Assembly (NCBI GenBank): GCA_023374045.1
Contig: CM041776.1
Span: 472,119,375 to 472,183,374 of the forward strand
DNA from: Limonium bicolor
Taxonomy: Eukaryota > Streptophyta > Magnoliopsida > Caryophyllales > Plumbaginaceae
DNA: 64,000 bases
Direction: 5' to 3'
The stretch's first letter is position 1, and each line of letters opens with the position of its first letter. Of this stretch, positions 11,176 through 24,309 are shown in pieces. Made by a program: the position numbers and the translations under genes. The notes under the pieces are model-generated. The model made no database searches. It was not told where the DNA came from and saw nothing but the letters and a program-made list of their open reading frames with translations.

Positions 11176-14100
11176 TACAGACCTTACTCTTAAATTGCCT
11201 CTTTCAATTCCAAACTTTTCCACAAGTGTCCTAATAGGTCCAACACCCTCTTGGCACCTTAAATCCACCTTATAACCTCCACCAAACTCATTAAAACAAC
11301 CTCCAAAGATCTTCTCAAACATTTACTCAATTCTTACAAAGCTCCCAACACTTAGCACTTATTTTCTTACATTTCTCACATGCCTTCCACCAAAAGTTTC
11401 AATTAACCAATGCTCCCTTCTTAAGAACTTGATCACACCATGTACACCACTTCTCAGCCTTATTGCATTTATCAAGCCTTCCTTAGACTCTATACTCTAG
11501 GTCATTCTAAACCTCAAGAACTCCTTAGTTAACTAATCTCCACTCAAATTCCTCATAATGATTCCTAGTAAATCCTAGGTCATTTTAGTTCACCACCATC
11601 GCCTAAACACTTATTTTCTACTCAAATTTTGCCATAGCACCTCTAGTATCTTATCATGCCCAAACATTATTTTTCCTCGTTCAACCATCTCACACACATC
11701 AAGTTCTTTCTCATCATATCTCTCACCCAAAACCAACTCATTCTCACAAACTCAAGATATTGCATAATCTTAAATTGCATAGCACTAAGGCTCTTAAATG
11801 ACATGGCTCTTAGGCCCTTAAATGACTTAAACTTAAACACTGAATTTCCCACATATATAAGCTTTCAACCTGCAAATACACTCATCAATCTCATAGTAGT
11901 TATAATGCTCTTAAAATCCACCTTAAACTTATATTACTAACTCACTCATTCATTAGCTCCTTAATCACAAGTTCACAAGCTTATTTAAGTTCTTTTTCTT
12001 AGGCTATATAACCCAACACAATGTAAGCTCTAAGCCACATTGTATCCACTTAACTCATCCTTAAAACTTAAACCACCATGAGGTAGCATTTTACCTTGTT
12101 TTCTCAAGCTTATCTAACTTCCTCCTTAGACCTTCTTTTGCATGAATCTCGGCCACCACTTACATTCCCCCTTGCCAATGTTCTAATCAATATTCAAGGA
12201 CTCATATGAGTACTAAACAATGCACTAACCTCAAGGAATAAAAACCTAGGTTAGAATGTGTTCTAAGGCATAAAAGTGGATGATTACCTTTGAAGTCTCA
12301 AGGTAGACTTTGGCATTGAATGAAATAGGACATCCACTAGTCCTTGGTGAATAAATCAAGCTAGAACAAGTGCATAAAAAAGGCCATGAGTAGAAAATTT
12401 CGGGCCATGTACAGAGATGATGGAACATGGTTTTTCTCTTACATTTTCTTTACCTTAAATATGGAGATGCTAATGAGCCCTTCAAACTTGATTTCCTCCA
12501 TCAATGGAGTTTTTCTCATGGCACCAAAATGGAGCTTGAAAGATTTGAAAAGATAGGAAGATAGGTCTTGGCCTAACTAAGAGAACTACACTTTAGTTTT
12601 TGATTTGGAGCAAAGATGAACACTTGGTGAGCATTGAAGGTGGAGCACCCCATGGAAGAAGCTCTCTCTGGTTTGGAGCAAGAGAAGGAAGAAAAACCGT
12701 GGGTGAAAGAGAGAAATGGAGGAAAGAGAGAAAAGGCTATATAAGGTATTTTGCTTTATTAAAGCAAATATACTTCTTTACTTATCTCTTCTTTCCTTTC
12801 TCATTTGATGACTCATGTGGTGACTCCCCACATAAAAACGGCCACCCCATTAATATAAGGCTAACATGGTCTTTGTTGACCAATTAATTGACTTATATTG
12901 TTAAAACTTAACTAGTCACTAAATAGTTACTATTCACTAATCAAGGCACATAATCGGGAAATTTTTGATTTCCCATTGATTAGACCTCCAATGTGTACTA
13001 ATTAGTACACATGTTGATTAAAGATAATGATGGACATTTAGCCACTCAAAACTCAATTCTAAGACATTTCTCAAAATGTGCTTTAAGACTTCTTAAAGCA
13101 CATTTTGTGTTTTAACTTGTTTTCAAGCTTGGTTTTTCTTTGCTAATTGATTTAAAATGACCATTAGGATATTACTAAGGTCTTACCATGATATTTGGGT
13201 AATCACCCAAGTCTCTCCAACTTAGAGCACGTTTTTTGCCCTGATTGCCCTTAAGGCATTTTCTTGGTTTCCTGGTTTAAATTGTCTACCATCTTTCTAA
13301 GGCATATCCTACCTACTATCATAATTTGATGTTCACTTAGCATACTTAGGTTTGGGGTATTTCACTTCACTGCAAGTATCAGGGCATAGGAATCCGAAGC
13401 TGTTAGTCTGATGATCTCGTATCGCCTTGGAATGCACATGCCTGCACCATAAAGACAACAACATCAGTGAACGGCGTTAAAGTACAAAAACTAATTCAAG
13501 TATTTCATTAATATAGGAAAAGGTATGAGATCGCTCACATGCTAGCTGACTTCAGAATCGACACATTTAACCAGTCTCTCTTGAATACATCAACGAAGTC
13601 GGACATATATATATCGAACGTATGAGTCCGTCCTTCGGGTTCGTGATGGTGAAAAAGACCCTGGCTATCCTCCACTTGGATCCTATCACTCTGAGGTGAC
13701 GTCATCAACAAGGCCGAGTGCAGAAGTCTCATGTTCTGTGACAACCCCTCCAATATGTTCTTCTCTACTAAAGCAGGTCTCATCATGAAATTGGAGGATG
13801 CCCCCGTGAGAGCTGGTGTGGCAACACTTTTTCCTTTTCCTTTAGAAGTTTTTTTCGACTTGACATTTTCCTAATTTGTTGATTAATTAAGTTTAAGTTA
13901 CTCACTCTAAACCATATACTAATTGAAATATCGGATAATTATAATTTTAGAGTAAGCGTTAATTGTGTTTACCTGGCCCGAGATTTTGACCCATGTACCC
14001 GGCCATTGGATTGTAGCTGTTTGAACAGAGCGAAGTATGTTTCTCTGTCCCAGAGGTACCGGTATAGCAACATCAGCATATTCTGTCACATAATCATCTA

Positions 14101-15918
14101 CAAGCACCCGGACATACCCCTGCCGTAGTGGTTCACCGCCGACGGTGTCTGTACGAGATGAGGGAAACAATTTACCCCACGCCACCTAATATCCTCACCT
14201 CCCATCGGCATGAACAGCGTGCATAAAACGGGTTCCTGAACATTAAGTAAAGAAGGGTTAAACGAACACAATCGAAGTAAATAGATGATAATAAATAATT
14301 TATTTTCTAAGTTAATGTGACTAACCTTAATAGATCCATATGGATATGGATCTATCGACTGCACACTACTCTGCCATACTGGTGTGCCCTCCTCCCTATC
14401 AGCTGATGGTGCATGGGCTGGTCTAGTCACCTCCTGACTACTACACATCTGTGAGCGTATTTTAGTCATCTCCTCTGCAACTGCTGAACATTCTGCCTAA
14501 GCCTCTGCTCCAACTCAGCAGTAGCCTTCAAATGTTCCTCATAGCTGATCATCCTTCCTTGTGAGCCTTTCCTAGACCCCGGATTGCCAAAAGCTTGGCG
14601 GATACCAACTTGTCCACCAAAACCAATAGCGCGACCAGGATGATCCACCTTTCCAAGAGCACGAGAAAGGGGATCATATTGTCTGTTCGGAGCCCAAGAA
14701 CCCTCAGTAACTTGAGATTGTAACTCTTCCTATAAAACACAAAAATAACAAAATTCATTAATATACAGGTACACAAACAAATATTAAACTTATGAACCGA
14801 AATTAGATACCATTTGATTTATAATCTCTCTCGTGGCATCATCGTACTGAGGATTTTCCGGCGTCGAGTTTTTTGGCACTCGACTCAACTCCCACACCTT
14901 CATCCTTCTGTCGCTAGGAGCACATCCTGTGGAAGCAAGCCTTTTGCTCCCACTCTGGTACGCGTTCGGCAATGCTTTTACCACCTAAGTGATGTGGGTA
15001 TAGATTTTTCTTCGCATTTGCCTGCTGTTTTGCACGAACCGCCTACAAATACATATGTAACGTGTAAGATACAAATAAGCAAATAAAACTGCCATAATGT
15101 ATAAAAGACAGCGTTGAATATTAGCTCTACCTGGTACTCTGGCGTGTGACGATACTCCACAAACCGCATCCACTGCTCCTCAGTGATGCCCTCGTACGCC
15201 TCCCAGGGTGGCAGTTCATCGCCTCTTTCTGCATCATCCGATTCAGGGTCTTGATACGCAGCACCATGAAACTTGTCACTTGGTCGCCCCCCATTTTTTT
15301 CAGTATATCCTCCTTAAGAGAAGGATCAATGCAGAAACGACTCTACATAAACAATTATTAGTCATTTAGTAACACAAGTAACGAGAAATCTAAAATTATA
15401 ACATATTATAAAAAAACACACCTGAAGAAGCCCAAACATAGTGTCCTTCAATGATTGTGGCACTTGCTTCCAATTGTGATTTATGTCGCAGTAAGTCTTG
15501 ACCAGGTGGCCAGCATATGCAGTATAATCATGCTTCCAATTACCGTATGGCTGGTTGAACTCATTGAACTGCAAAGGCTTCGTGGGGGGGCCTTTAATTG
15601 CCTTCAGTGCACGGGTGGCACCTCTCTTCTTCACCTTCTGTCCGGAGGAGGAGGAAGCTGGTGGCTCTGTCGCCTGCTGTGATGGACAAGCATCATCCTC
15701 CGGTGGGTGAGTTGTTCTTTCCCCTTCTTTCCTCCTCGTGTGGCCCGTTTTGCTGGTCTCTTCTGATGAGGATCAGCTTCTTCAATGGGCTGGTCCATAG
15801 GGTGATCAGCCACTGCAGTAAAGATAAGTTAGTCAAATTAATTGGATGAATTTATAATGTAAAGACAAATGTTGAACAAGTCAAGAAAATAGTAAACATA
15901 ACATTACCATAAATACTT

Positions 15919-18900
15919 CTATGTTTTGGTGTTATCAACCCAAAAACCCTCGTCATGGTCTGATCGTGCATAAATCAAGTCGTTTTGAGTATCAACATTT
16001 AAATCCCGCAACCCCGTAGGAAACAATGTTGTTCCTTCAATCGTCTCATTCTCATCATCATCATCCTCATTTTCATTTTCAATCTGAACCGGTCTTCTAC
16101 CTGGAAGAACAACAGACCATCTGGAGTCTTTTGGATCCTGAACATACCACACTTGGTCACAATCTTTTCCCATAACAAACTGATCATCCTTAAAACTGGC
16201 ACGTGTGAGATCAACCAAGGTAAGACCTCCATCGTTTTGGATTCCACGTCGGTTGTCCACCCATTTGCAGCGGAACACTAAAAACGAATCAATATGGTAG
16301 TCTAGCTCCCAAATGTCCTCGATAACACCGTAATACCAACTGGAGCTCCTCACTGGTTGAGACTGGTTACCGATGTGGTACTCATTGAATGCCGCTTCTA
16401 TTTTTACTCCACTGTTCTGGTTTATTGATTTAGCATCTTGGCGTGCAGTGTAATAAGTATACCCACTAATGTCATACCCCTCAAATGATACAACATTAGG
16501 TTCAGGTCCTATTGCCAAAAATCTGATTTCTTCATTGAGAACTTCTGAATTTGATGACGCTTTTTCAAAGACATAATATTTGAACCATTGGACAAACAGT
16601 CGGTTTTGTTCTTTCGTAAGCCAAAGATGGTTTCTGGTAGGATTTTGTTGTCTCAACTCATTCATATGAGTATCAAAGAAGGGTTCAACAGCCTCAAGGT
16701 GTTGTAACACAAACAGATGTGCTTGATGAATCAGTTGACTTGGTACTTGCACAATCTTTCTTCCAATGACACCTTTGCCTTTATATCTGCCGTAGTGTCT
16801 TGGTTTTGGGATACCGATTGATTCTGCTTCATTCAGATAATCAGTCACAAATTCTGTGACTTCCTCAGTCACCGTTGCTTCAATTATGCTCCCTTCTGGT
16901 CGATATCTATTCCTCATTCTACCCTTTAGAATACCCATGTATCGTTCAAAAGGGTACATGTAGCGTAAGTAGACCGGACCACAAAATTGGATCTCTTGAA
17001 CAATGTGGACTATCAAGTGCACCATTATGTCAAAGAATGATGGTGGGAAATACATCTCTAATTGACATAATGTTACCACAATTTCACGTTGTAGATCATC
17101 GAGAGAGTTTACATCAATTACCTTGCAGCAGACAGCATTGAAGAAGAAACACAATCTGGTTAACGCATTTCTGACATCATTTGGCAATATCCCACGGGTT
17201 GCTACTGGCAGAAGATGTAACATCAATACATGATAATCGTGAGATTTCATGCCTAACAGTTTCAAATCCTTCATTGATACAATATTCTTCCAGTTTGAAG
17301 AATATCCAGATGGTACTTTACCGAGTGTAGACATTTACAGAAGCTGATCTTCTCATTCTTTGAAAGTGTGTAGCATGCAGGAGGTAGGTATATTCGTCTC
17401 TCATTCTCCTGTGGTGTAACTCTTTTTTTATACCCATGGCTTGCATGTCTTTTCTCACTTTCAATCCGTCTTTCGTTTTGCCGGGTATGTTGAGCAAAGT
17501 CCCACTCACTGCCTCACCAACATTCTTTACGATGTGCATGAAATCCAAACAGTGTCTGACAGGCAGGTGACGCCAATACGGTAAATCCCAGAAGATAGAG
17601 CATTTTTTCCAAATGTTCTTTGCCGGTTTTGATGTGTTTCCAAAGACGTTCACAATGTCCTTAACTTTTGCATACACTTCCTCAGAGGTCAAAGGTAGAC
17701 GGGCCACTCGAGTCTCGGCCTCACCATTGAACAGTTTCTTCTTCTTACGATAAGGGTGATCTTCAGGTAGAAAACGTCGATGACACATGTAAACATTCTT
17801 ACCACAATTTTGTAAACGGTCCGAACATGTGTCATCCTCGCACACCGGACATGCAAATGTTCCTTTCACAGTGTATCCAGACAAGTTCCCGTATGCAGGG
17901 AAATCGTTGACCGTACAGAACAACAACGCCTTGAGAGCGAAATTTTCCCTTGCATAAGCATCATACACAACGGTTCCCTCATTCCACAGCAACTTCAAAT
18001 CATCAATCAATGGGGCGAGGTATACATCAATATTATTACCTGGCTGCTTGGGGCCAGATATCAAAAGTGATAACATTATGTACCTGCGTTTCATACACAA
18101 CCACGAAGGCAAATTGTAGATCACTAGTAAAACGGGCCAAGTACTGTGTTGACTGCTTAATGTGCCGTACGGTTCATCCCGTCAGTACATAGCCCAAGCC
18201 TCAAATTCCTATCTTCATCTCCAAAATGTTCTTTGAACCGTCTATTGATGTTTCTCCACTGAGGTCCATCTGCTGGATGTCTTAATTTCTCATCACTCTT
18301 TCTACCCTCTGCGTGCCATCGTAAGTTCTTTGCATCTTTCGGATTCACAAACAACCGTTTGAATCTGGGTATAATCGGCAAATACCACAGTAATTTAGCT
18401 GGAGGGCTTTTTTTTGAACGGAAGAGTACTCACCATCTTTATGCTTATACCGGGACAGCTGACATTTCGGGCAAGTGTCCAGATGTGCGTATTCACCCCT
18501 GTACAACACACAGTTGTTTGGACACGCGTGAATTTTTTTGTACTCTACTCCCATTGGACACACCCATTTCTTTGCCTCATAGGTGGTGGTAGGGAGACCA
18601 TTCTCATCCGGTAGCATATCATGAATCAGCTCGAGGAATGCCGAGAAACCTTTGTCACTCAATCCATATCTTCCCTTCAGGTTGAACAAATTCAATATAG
18701 CCATCAATTTCGTGTACTTAGTGCACGTAGGATACAATGTCGTCTTGGATGCGTCCAACAACCTTTGATACTCATCCGGTCGATCGACAAAATTATTCTC
18801 AACATTATCAAGCATCACCATTATTTGCTCATCATGATAAGTCAGTTCACTGTCATTGACTTCGGAAGCATTTGAGATCGGTTCCGACTAGACAAAATCA

Positions 18901-19199
18901 AATGTGTGGTCTGTTCTCATCCTCTCCCTTTCATTAATGTACGAAGACTCGACATTATGTTCAACACTTTCTCCATGAAAAATCCATCTCTTACAGTGTG
19001 GCATGAAACCGCGAGTCTTCAGATGGAATTCAATTTCCACAATGTTTGAAAATTTCCTTAAGACACCGCAGTCAACACAAGGACAAGGTATTTTCTCCGC
19101 CTTTGTCATGTCCTTGTGCTGCACTGCCGCTTTGCAAAACTCTTTCAACATGTTGCGATAGTGATCCCCTCGCTCACCGTACATCCAGTCACGCTCCAT
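15919..19199 (-). pseudogene. CACTA transposase (TNPD-like; Transposase_21, DUF4218, DUF4216), frameshifted
   Basis: The start chosen is the Met at 19199 (MERDWMYGERGDHYRNMLKE). Blocks in order: 19199-18888, Transposase-associated zinc-binding domain with CPCVDCG and an HLKTRGFM stretch; 18821-18345 and 18381-18157, a CPMGVEYKKIHACPNNC Cys-rich region; 18124-17318, the Transposase_21 catalytic region with CPVCEDDTCSDRLQNCGK and the LPVRHCLDFMHIVKNVGE block; 17334-15919, DUF4218 (PSGYSSNW, LHLLPVATRGILP) then DUF4216 (SSWYYGVIEDIWELDY) and an acidic tail. Successive blocks are in different frames, with small overlaps, so several 1-bp shifts or short introns separate them. The enzyme binds terminal repeats and cuts the element ends. 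Conservation across all domains suggests fairly recent activity. Confidence 0.88.
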
Positions 19200-21300
19200 A
19201 CTTTATTTGAAATACAAAACGGTACGGTTAATGAAGCGTGACTGTATGCATATTAAATAAGCTAGCTACTCTAACTCTAAGGTTTCAACCTAAATTATAT
19301 ACTAGCACCTATATTATCTGAATACATAATCTCAATGATCCAACAAAAAGCAAAGTTTAGTAGCTTACTTGTACACAGAAAAGGAAACAACAACGGTGAT
19401 GGAAGAAGGTGGAAAATAAGAGAGGTGGTTCACGGACTTAAATGTGGTGAGACCTGATAAAGACAAAATTTAGATATTGTTATACATATACACATACATC
19501 AAACAATATTAATTACAAAGAGATTTTGTTAAAAAAAATCAGCATGACATTTGCATAATTTTATCTATCCCATGCTTATTATTAAGCATTCACCAATCAT
19601 ACAACAACACAAATTTCCATCACAAATCAAACTAATACCAAATTTATTCATCATACCAAATTTCAATATTTGGTGGAAATACAAAGTGTAAAAGAGAAAA
19701 AGAAAAGTTAGATTATATTACCGGTTCTTCCACTCCGCTTTCAATATACCGTGCAATGAATGGGGAAATCTTAAGCACTTCTCTATAGATAGAATAGAAA
19801 CTCATTAGTTTATGTATGTTAATTGTTCGTATTTAGGATTGTAAAAATATATATAATAAGCTAAAAAGATGAAGATGTAAGTTGAGTATATTACGGGTTC
19901 ACAAATGAAGTGTATTCAGCCCCGTACGACTTCAGTCTGGTGAGCCCATTTAGTGATTTCCCCCTACAAAGGTATAACCACACAAAATGAGTAAACAAAC
20001 AAAAATAAAACTCAAAAATAAAACTATAAAATTAATTAATCCACTCGAGAAAAAATAAAACGCAAATAAAATTGAAAAAAATTATTAAAATTCTTATCAA
20101 GTAAATATATCCTAATTGAACTAAGAGAAAAGATAAATGTAGTACATACTATTAAACCTACAGAATTAAATTTGAAAGCTAAAAAAAGAATTATGTAACT
20201 TAATACTAAACCAATTCAAGTAATGACAAAATAAATAAAATAAACAAAGCAAACCATAAAATCAAAAACAAAAAGCAAAAAAACAGAATACATACTAAAA
20301 GTCTAAAACGAAAGCAGCGTAATCCTAACTAATCAAATTTGACGTATAATTAAACAAAGTAAAAATAAAACAAGAATAAAATAGAGTAATGAAAAAAACA
20401 CGTAACAAATTTTTTTTTAAAAAAAAAGCAAATTAAAACTTAGCATGTAAATATATCCTAATTGAATTAAGAGATAAGATAAACTAACTACATACTATTA
20501 ACCTACATAATTAAATTTGAAACCTAAAAAAAGAATTATGTAAACCTAATACTAAACCAATTCAAGTGATGACAAAATAAACAAAATAATTTTCAACACT
20601 CTTGCTCTAGTTTCTTTTTTCCTCAACTCAAGTCATCTAATTTCTAGGACAATTTTGACAGAGTTTCCCCTATAATTTTAGCATTGCCCACACACAATTT
20701 CAGCTCACCAACTCATTTATAATATCCACAACAATCTTAATCACTAACACACATTAAATTCTGCACAAACTCATCTATTTCCCCTTGGATTCCAAGTCCT
20801 TTAATCATCATTTTATTAACACTAAAACAACTCAATCTCTTCATCATTATACAATAACACCACTAATACTCAAAGCAATGTAAATTCCTCATATTCAAGC
20901 AATTAAAAACGAAAAGCAAAACGCAAAATCAAAAACGAAAAGCAAAACAATCCGAACAAATAGTAAAAGTCTAAAACGAAAGCAAGCTTAATCCTCACTA
21001 ATCAAATTTGATATATAATTACACAAAGTAGAAATAAAACAAGAATAAAAGAAAAGTAATGAAAAGTAAAAATCAAAAACAAAGGCACAACCACACAAAA
21101 TGAGCAAAAAAACCACAATTATTCACTCAAACATTTTGTCGAGCACCTTGTGTGCACATATAATTTCACTTCTACAATACTACATATATACACAAATTTC
21201 ATACACTCCACTAATACAATCATATCCACATTCACATTCAACCACAATTACACCAACAATCACAATAAATCCATAAATTTAGCTCAAAATCGAATTACCT
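19200..21300. other. CACTA 5' non-coding region, very AT-rich
   Basis: No protein seen. The sequence is A/T-rich with partly repeated blocks: ATATATCCTAATTGAA...AAGAGA occurs near 20105 and 20452. The region lies between the transposase start and the GC-rich terminal segment and probably contains the 5' leader and its intron. Confidence 0.5.
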
Positions 21301-21332
21301 TCGATACTCCCTCAAATAGCCTGCTGCTCCTC

Positions 21333-21525
21333 CTCTTCTGTTCGACTTCGCCGGCACCAACGACCGGAGTGACGACGCGGCGGCGACAACGCGGCGGCGA
21401 CGACAAGGCGGCGACGACGAGGCGCGGCGGAGCGGAAGGAGGTGTCGCTCTTCTGTTCGACTTCGGAGCAGCAGCGGGAGCAGGATTGAAGGCGTCGGGT
21501 GTGAAAATGAGAGAATTAGGGTAGG
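21333..21525 (-). promoter_or_regulatory. GC-rich, CpG-rich segment near the CACTA 5' end
   Basis: CGACGACGCGGCGGCGAC-type repeats form the only strongly GC-rich patch of the element, just inside the right subterminal array. En/Spm has a GC-rich first exon and methylation-sensitive control region at this position, so I infer the equivalent here. The forward-frame Arg/Gly-rich open frame is a by-product of the composition. Confidence 0.5.
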
Positions 21526-21565
21526 GGTTGTTAATAAAGGATCTATTTTTTTTAAAAAAAAAGAG

Positions 21566-21777
21566 AACCTATTTCGGCGGTTCTTATGTCAAAACCGCCG
21601 AAATAGGTCGTTTTCTATTTTTTTTAAATAAAACAAACCTATTTCAGCGGTTCTTACGTAAGAACCACCGAAATAGGTCTGTTTTAATTAAAAAAAATAG
21701 AAAACGACCTATTTAGGCGGTTTTGACATAAGAACCGCCGAAATAGGGGCGCAGAAAAAGACATTTTTGTACTAGTG
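21566..21777. repeat. CACTA right subterminal repeat array
   Basis: Three palindromic pairs of the CCTATTTCGGCGGTTC motif (about 21567, 21639 and 21708), matching those at the left end and ending in the CACTAGTA terminal repeat. Confidence 0.85.
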
Positions 21778-21780
21778 TCT

Positions 21781-22590
21781 CCTGAGATAGTTGCTCAACC
21801 TTGTTCTTTGACATTTTCAGGTACTCTCGTTGAGACCACTAAAGTTCACGCTGGATACACTGAGTTTGCCATCATCAGCAAAAAGGGGGAATTTTATTGA
21901 AGACTTGGTTTTACAGATGATTGCCTCCTTAGTCAGAATCGCATTGAGAACTACTAGCCTTCAAGATCTTCCAGTTCGAGTAGCTCTGCACAGACACTTC
22001 GACATCCACTCGCGATCAACCTTTGGTACGGACTCATTACGAAGAACCGGTCAACTATGATATTCAAGGCAACATGGAAGACATGCCCATGGAGATCGTG
22101 GATCAGCAAGTGGACCGATACATGCGCACGTAAACTAAAGACTCACTTTACATGTCATGCTCCAATATTCTAGGATGTCTCTAGGCTGTATATAAGGTCA
22201 CATTTGTAATTAGTTATTGTGGTATCCGAGATTAAGCCTTAGAGAGAGAGAAAATGATTGTTTGAGAGATAAATCATTTCGAAAGATCATAGTGAGACTT
22301 TGTCATTTTAGCTTATGTATTTATTACCTATAGAGCACACAAAACACACCCTTTATTCTTAGTTACACATTGATCTACGCTTAGAGTAGAGCGAGTGTTG
22401 GATGAGTAGAATACCTCTGTCGAATCCCAAGATAGGAAGCTAGGTTGTAATTCACATTGAATTTCAATATGCGTAGAATCCTATCTTGTTAAGTTTACAC
22501 AAAATCTTCCGCGTTATCATCTTTACAAATACTTGTCTCCAAGTAGTGTTGTTCTGAGACTAACACCTCAGACCTACTCGGTCAGCACCC
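21781..22590 (+). mobile_element. 3' end and LTR remnant of the CACTA-interrupted retroelement
   Basis: Directly after the TCT duplication the sequence resumes the plus-strand element. A purine tract CAAAAAGGGGGAATTTTATT (about 21879-21898) is followed by a probable LTR start TGAAGACTTGG near 21898. TATATAAG at 22189-22196 looks like the LTR TATA box, and an AGAGAGAGAG leader follows. The LTR probably ends between 22500 and 22540; the exact boundary cannot be fixed because the 5' LTR is not in the window. Confidence 0.55.
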
Positions 22591-24309
22591 CGATCCTATC
22601 ACAAACACTAAGGTATAACCAGCTTTATTCTAAATTCAATAATTGTGAGTTCTGGTTGCAGAAGGTTTCCTTAGGTCATGTGATAACAAGAGAATGGATA
22701 GCAGTGGATTCGTCTAAGATAGAGGCGGTTAAGAGTTGGTCAAGGCCTACCAATGTGTCAGCAGTAAGAAGTTTCTTAGGTTTGTCAAGTTATTATAGAA
22801 GGTTTGTTAAGGACTTCTTTAAGAATACGAGGCCAATGACTAACCTAATGAAGAAAATTGTGAAGTTTCAGTGGGACGATAATTGTGAAAAGTCTTTCCA
22901 GGAGTTGAAAGAGAGGTTGACATCAGCGCCGGTGTTCACTTTACCATCTGGATAAGAGGGCTTTAAGATTTACAGTGATGCTTCCAAGTTTTGTTTGGGC
23001 TGCGTATTGATGCAGAATGGGAAGGTAATTGCCTATGCTTCAAGGCAGTTGAAAGAGTACGAAACTAGGTATCCCACTCATGACCTTGAGTTTGCCGCCA
23101 TAATCTTCGGCTTAAAAATTTAGAGACATAACTTATATGAGATAACCTGTACATTTTTCACAGAACATAAGAGTTTGAAGTACATCTTCACTAGGAATGA
23201 ACTGAACATGTGACAGAGAAGATAGTTAGAGTTGATCAAGGACTACGATTTAGGGATTAACTATCATGAAGGCAAGGCCAATGTGGTGGCAGATGCTCTA
23301 AGTAGAAAGAAAGACCATTCTTTGAAATCGGTAAGAATCCTTCCTAAAGAGTTGTTTCGGGAGATTCAGAACTTAACCTTGAAATTGTTGGGTCTAGAAA
23401 AGAAACCCACTTGTATTCAATTACTGTGTCTATGGATCTACTTGATGAGATCAGAGCTAAGCAACCTGGTGATGTGAAACTTGAAAGAATTAAGGCTAAG
23501 ATGAGTCAAGGGAAAGATGAAGGCTTTAGAATTCATGATGATGGAAGTTTGAGATTCCAAAACAGATGGTGTGTACCACCGAGTTGTGATATTAAGGAGA
23601 AATTAATGCATGAGGCTCACAACTCTCTTTACTCGGCTCACCCAGGTGGTGATAAGTTGTACAAAGATCTAAAAATGCAATTTTGATGGCCTAACATGAA
23701 AAGGGAAATAGCACTATTTGTGGCCAAGTGTTTGACATGCCAAAAAGTCAAATTTGAGCATAAAAAAATAGAAGGTGAGGTACAACCTCTTGAAGTACCA
23801 GAATGGAAATGGGACTCTATCTCTATGGACTTTGTTGGTGGTTTGCCCTTGACTAAGAGTGGGTTGAACCAGATTTAGGTCATTTTAGACCGCTTGACAC
23901 AAGCTACCATATTCATTCCAATCAAAGATACTTATAGTATGGATCAGTTGGTGGATACTTATAGAAAGAATGTGGTTAGATATCAAGGAATTCCAACTTC
24001 AATTGTGTCAAATAGAGATTCTTGTTTCTTGCCAAGATTTTGGACTCAATCAGATAGCTATGGTTACTAAACTAAAGATAAGTAATGCTTTCCACCCGGC
24101 CACTGATGGTCAAGCTGAGAGGACCATCCAAACCTTAGAAGATATGTTGAGATGTTATGTTTTGGACTTAAAGGGATCATGGATTAATAGGCTACATTTG
24201 ATAGAGTTCTCTTACAATAACAGTTATCATGCAAGTATCAGAAAAGCACCGTTTGAAGCCTTGTATGGCCAGAAGTGCCGAACTTCATTGTGATGAAGTG
24301 ACATCAATG
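22591..24309 (+). pseudogene. Truncated Ty3/gypsy pol fragment (RT end, RNase H, integrase)
   Basis: Starts abruptly at the QTLRYNQLYSKF motif after the RT palm and continues through VRSFLGLSSYYRRFVKDF, a degraded RNase H (stops at 22954, 23121, 23212 and 23223), then the integrase zinc-binding block (HSAHPGGDK-like, LTCQKVKFEH at about 23735-23765) and the core with HPATDGQAERTIQTLEDML (24094-24150) and ALYGQKCRT. Stops and shifts occur throughout. It runs into the N gap. RT palm, protease and gag are missing. It is more diverged than the pol at 30635-34005 but of the same general lineage. Confidence 0.88.

Larger units (their letters stand above)
9114..13364 (-). mobile_element. Solo gypsy LTR (4251 bp) inserted in the CACTA Ulp1 gene, TSD CTTCA
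   Basis: It begins TGTAACACCCCAAC and ends GGTTTGGGGTATTTCA. Read on the minus strand it starts TGAAATACCCCAAACC and ends GGGGTGTTACA, the same termini as the LTRs of the gypsy element at 24810-38174. A perfect 5-bp duplication CTTCA flanks it (9109-9113, 13365-13369), and no gag, pol or second LTR is present, so it is a solo LTR left by LTR-LTR recombination. Inside are diverged ~60-bp tandem units rich in TCTTAATCTTA (about 9700-10050) and a cluster of ACCGAC motifs (10903-11175). A TATATAAGG box is readable near 12738-12746 on the plus strand. Confidence 0.92.
8302..15813 (-). pseudogene. Second CACTA gene: Transposase_24/DUF8039-like region with C-terminal Ulp1 (C48) protease
   Basis: Exons read on the minus strand. 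15813-15430 is a basic N terminus followed by the QPYGNWKHDYTAYAGHLVK block. 15355-14470 holds pieces typical of the plant Ptta/En-Spm (Transposase_24) family and an ERLR-type coiled coil. 14190-13985 matches a DUF8039-like block (WGKLFPSSRTD, QGYVRVLVDDYVTEYADV). 13840-13365 and then 9113-8302 form a Ulp1-like cysteine protease. HWSLLVLV at about 8920 gives the catalytic His. LQFDSLG gives the Asp. The exon at 8580-8476 has CPVQPGGSECGYYVMRFM, carrying the oxyanion Gln and nucleophile Cys. The last exon, 8376-8302, ends in TAA. The solo LTR splits the protease domain. Stops and shifts occur elsewhere. Fusion of Ulp1 domains to transposon proteins is known in plants; substrates are unknown. 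Confidence 0.7.
7605..21777 (-). mobile_element. CACTA (En/Spm-type) DNA transposon, 14.2 kb, with TCT target duplications
   Basis: The left end reads CACTAGTAGGAAAACAGCC and the right end, on the reverse strand, reads CACTAGTACAAAAATGTC, so the terminal inverted repeat is CACTAGTA. A perfect 3-bp duplication TCT flanks it at 7602-7604 and 21778-21780, the hallmark of CACTA insertion. Both ends carry subterminal arrays of the same CCTATTTCGGCGGTTC motif. Both genes inside are on the minus strand, so the transcriptional 5' end is at the right. The element has split a plus-strand retroelement remnant and is itself split by a solo LTR at 9114-13364. Without that LTR and its extra duplication it would be about 9.9 kb. 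Confidence 0.95.

Noticed and set aside
21150..21524. Arg/Gly-rich plus-strand protein
   Set aside because: A by-product of the CGGCGG-rich CACTA control region; opposite to the element's genes and without a family match.
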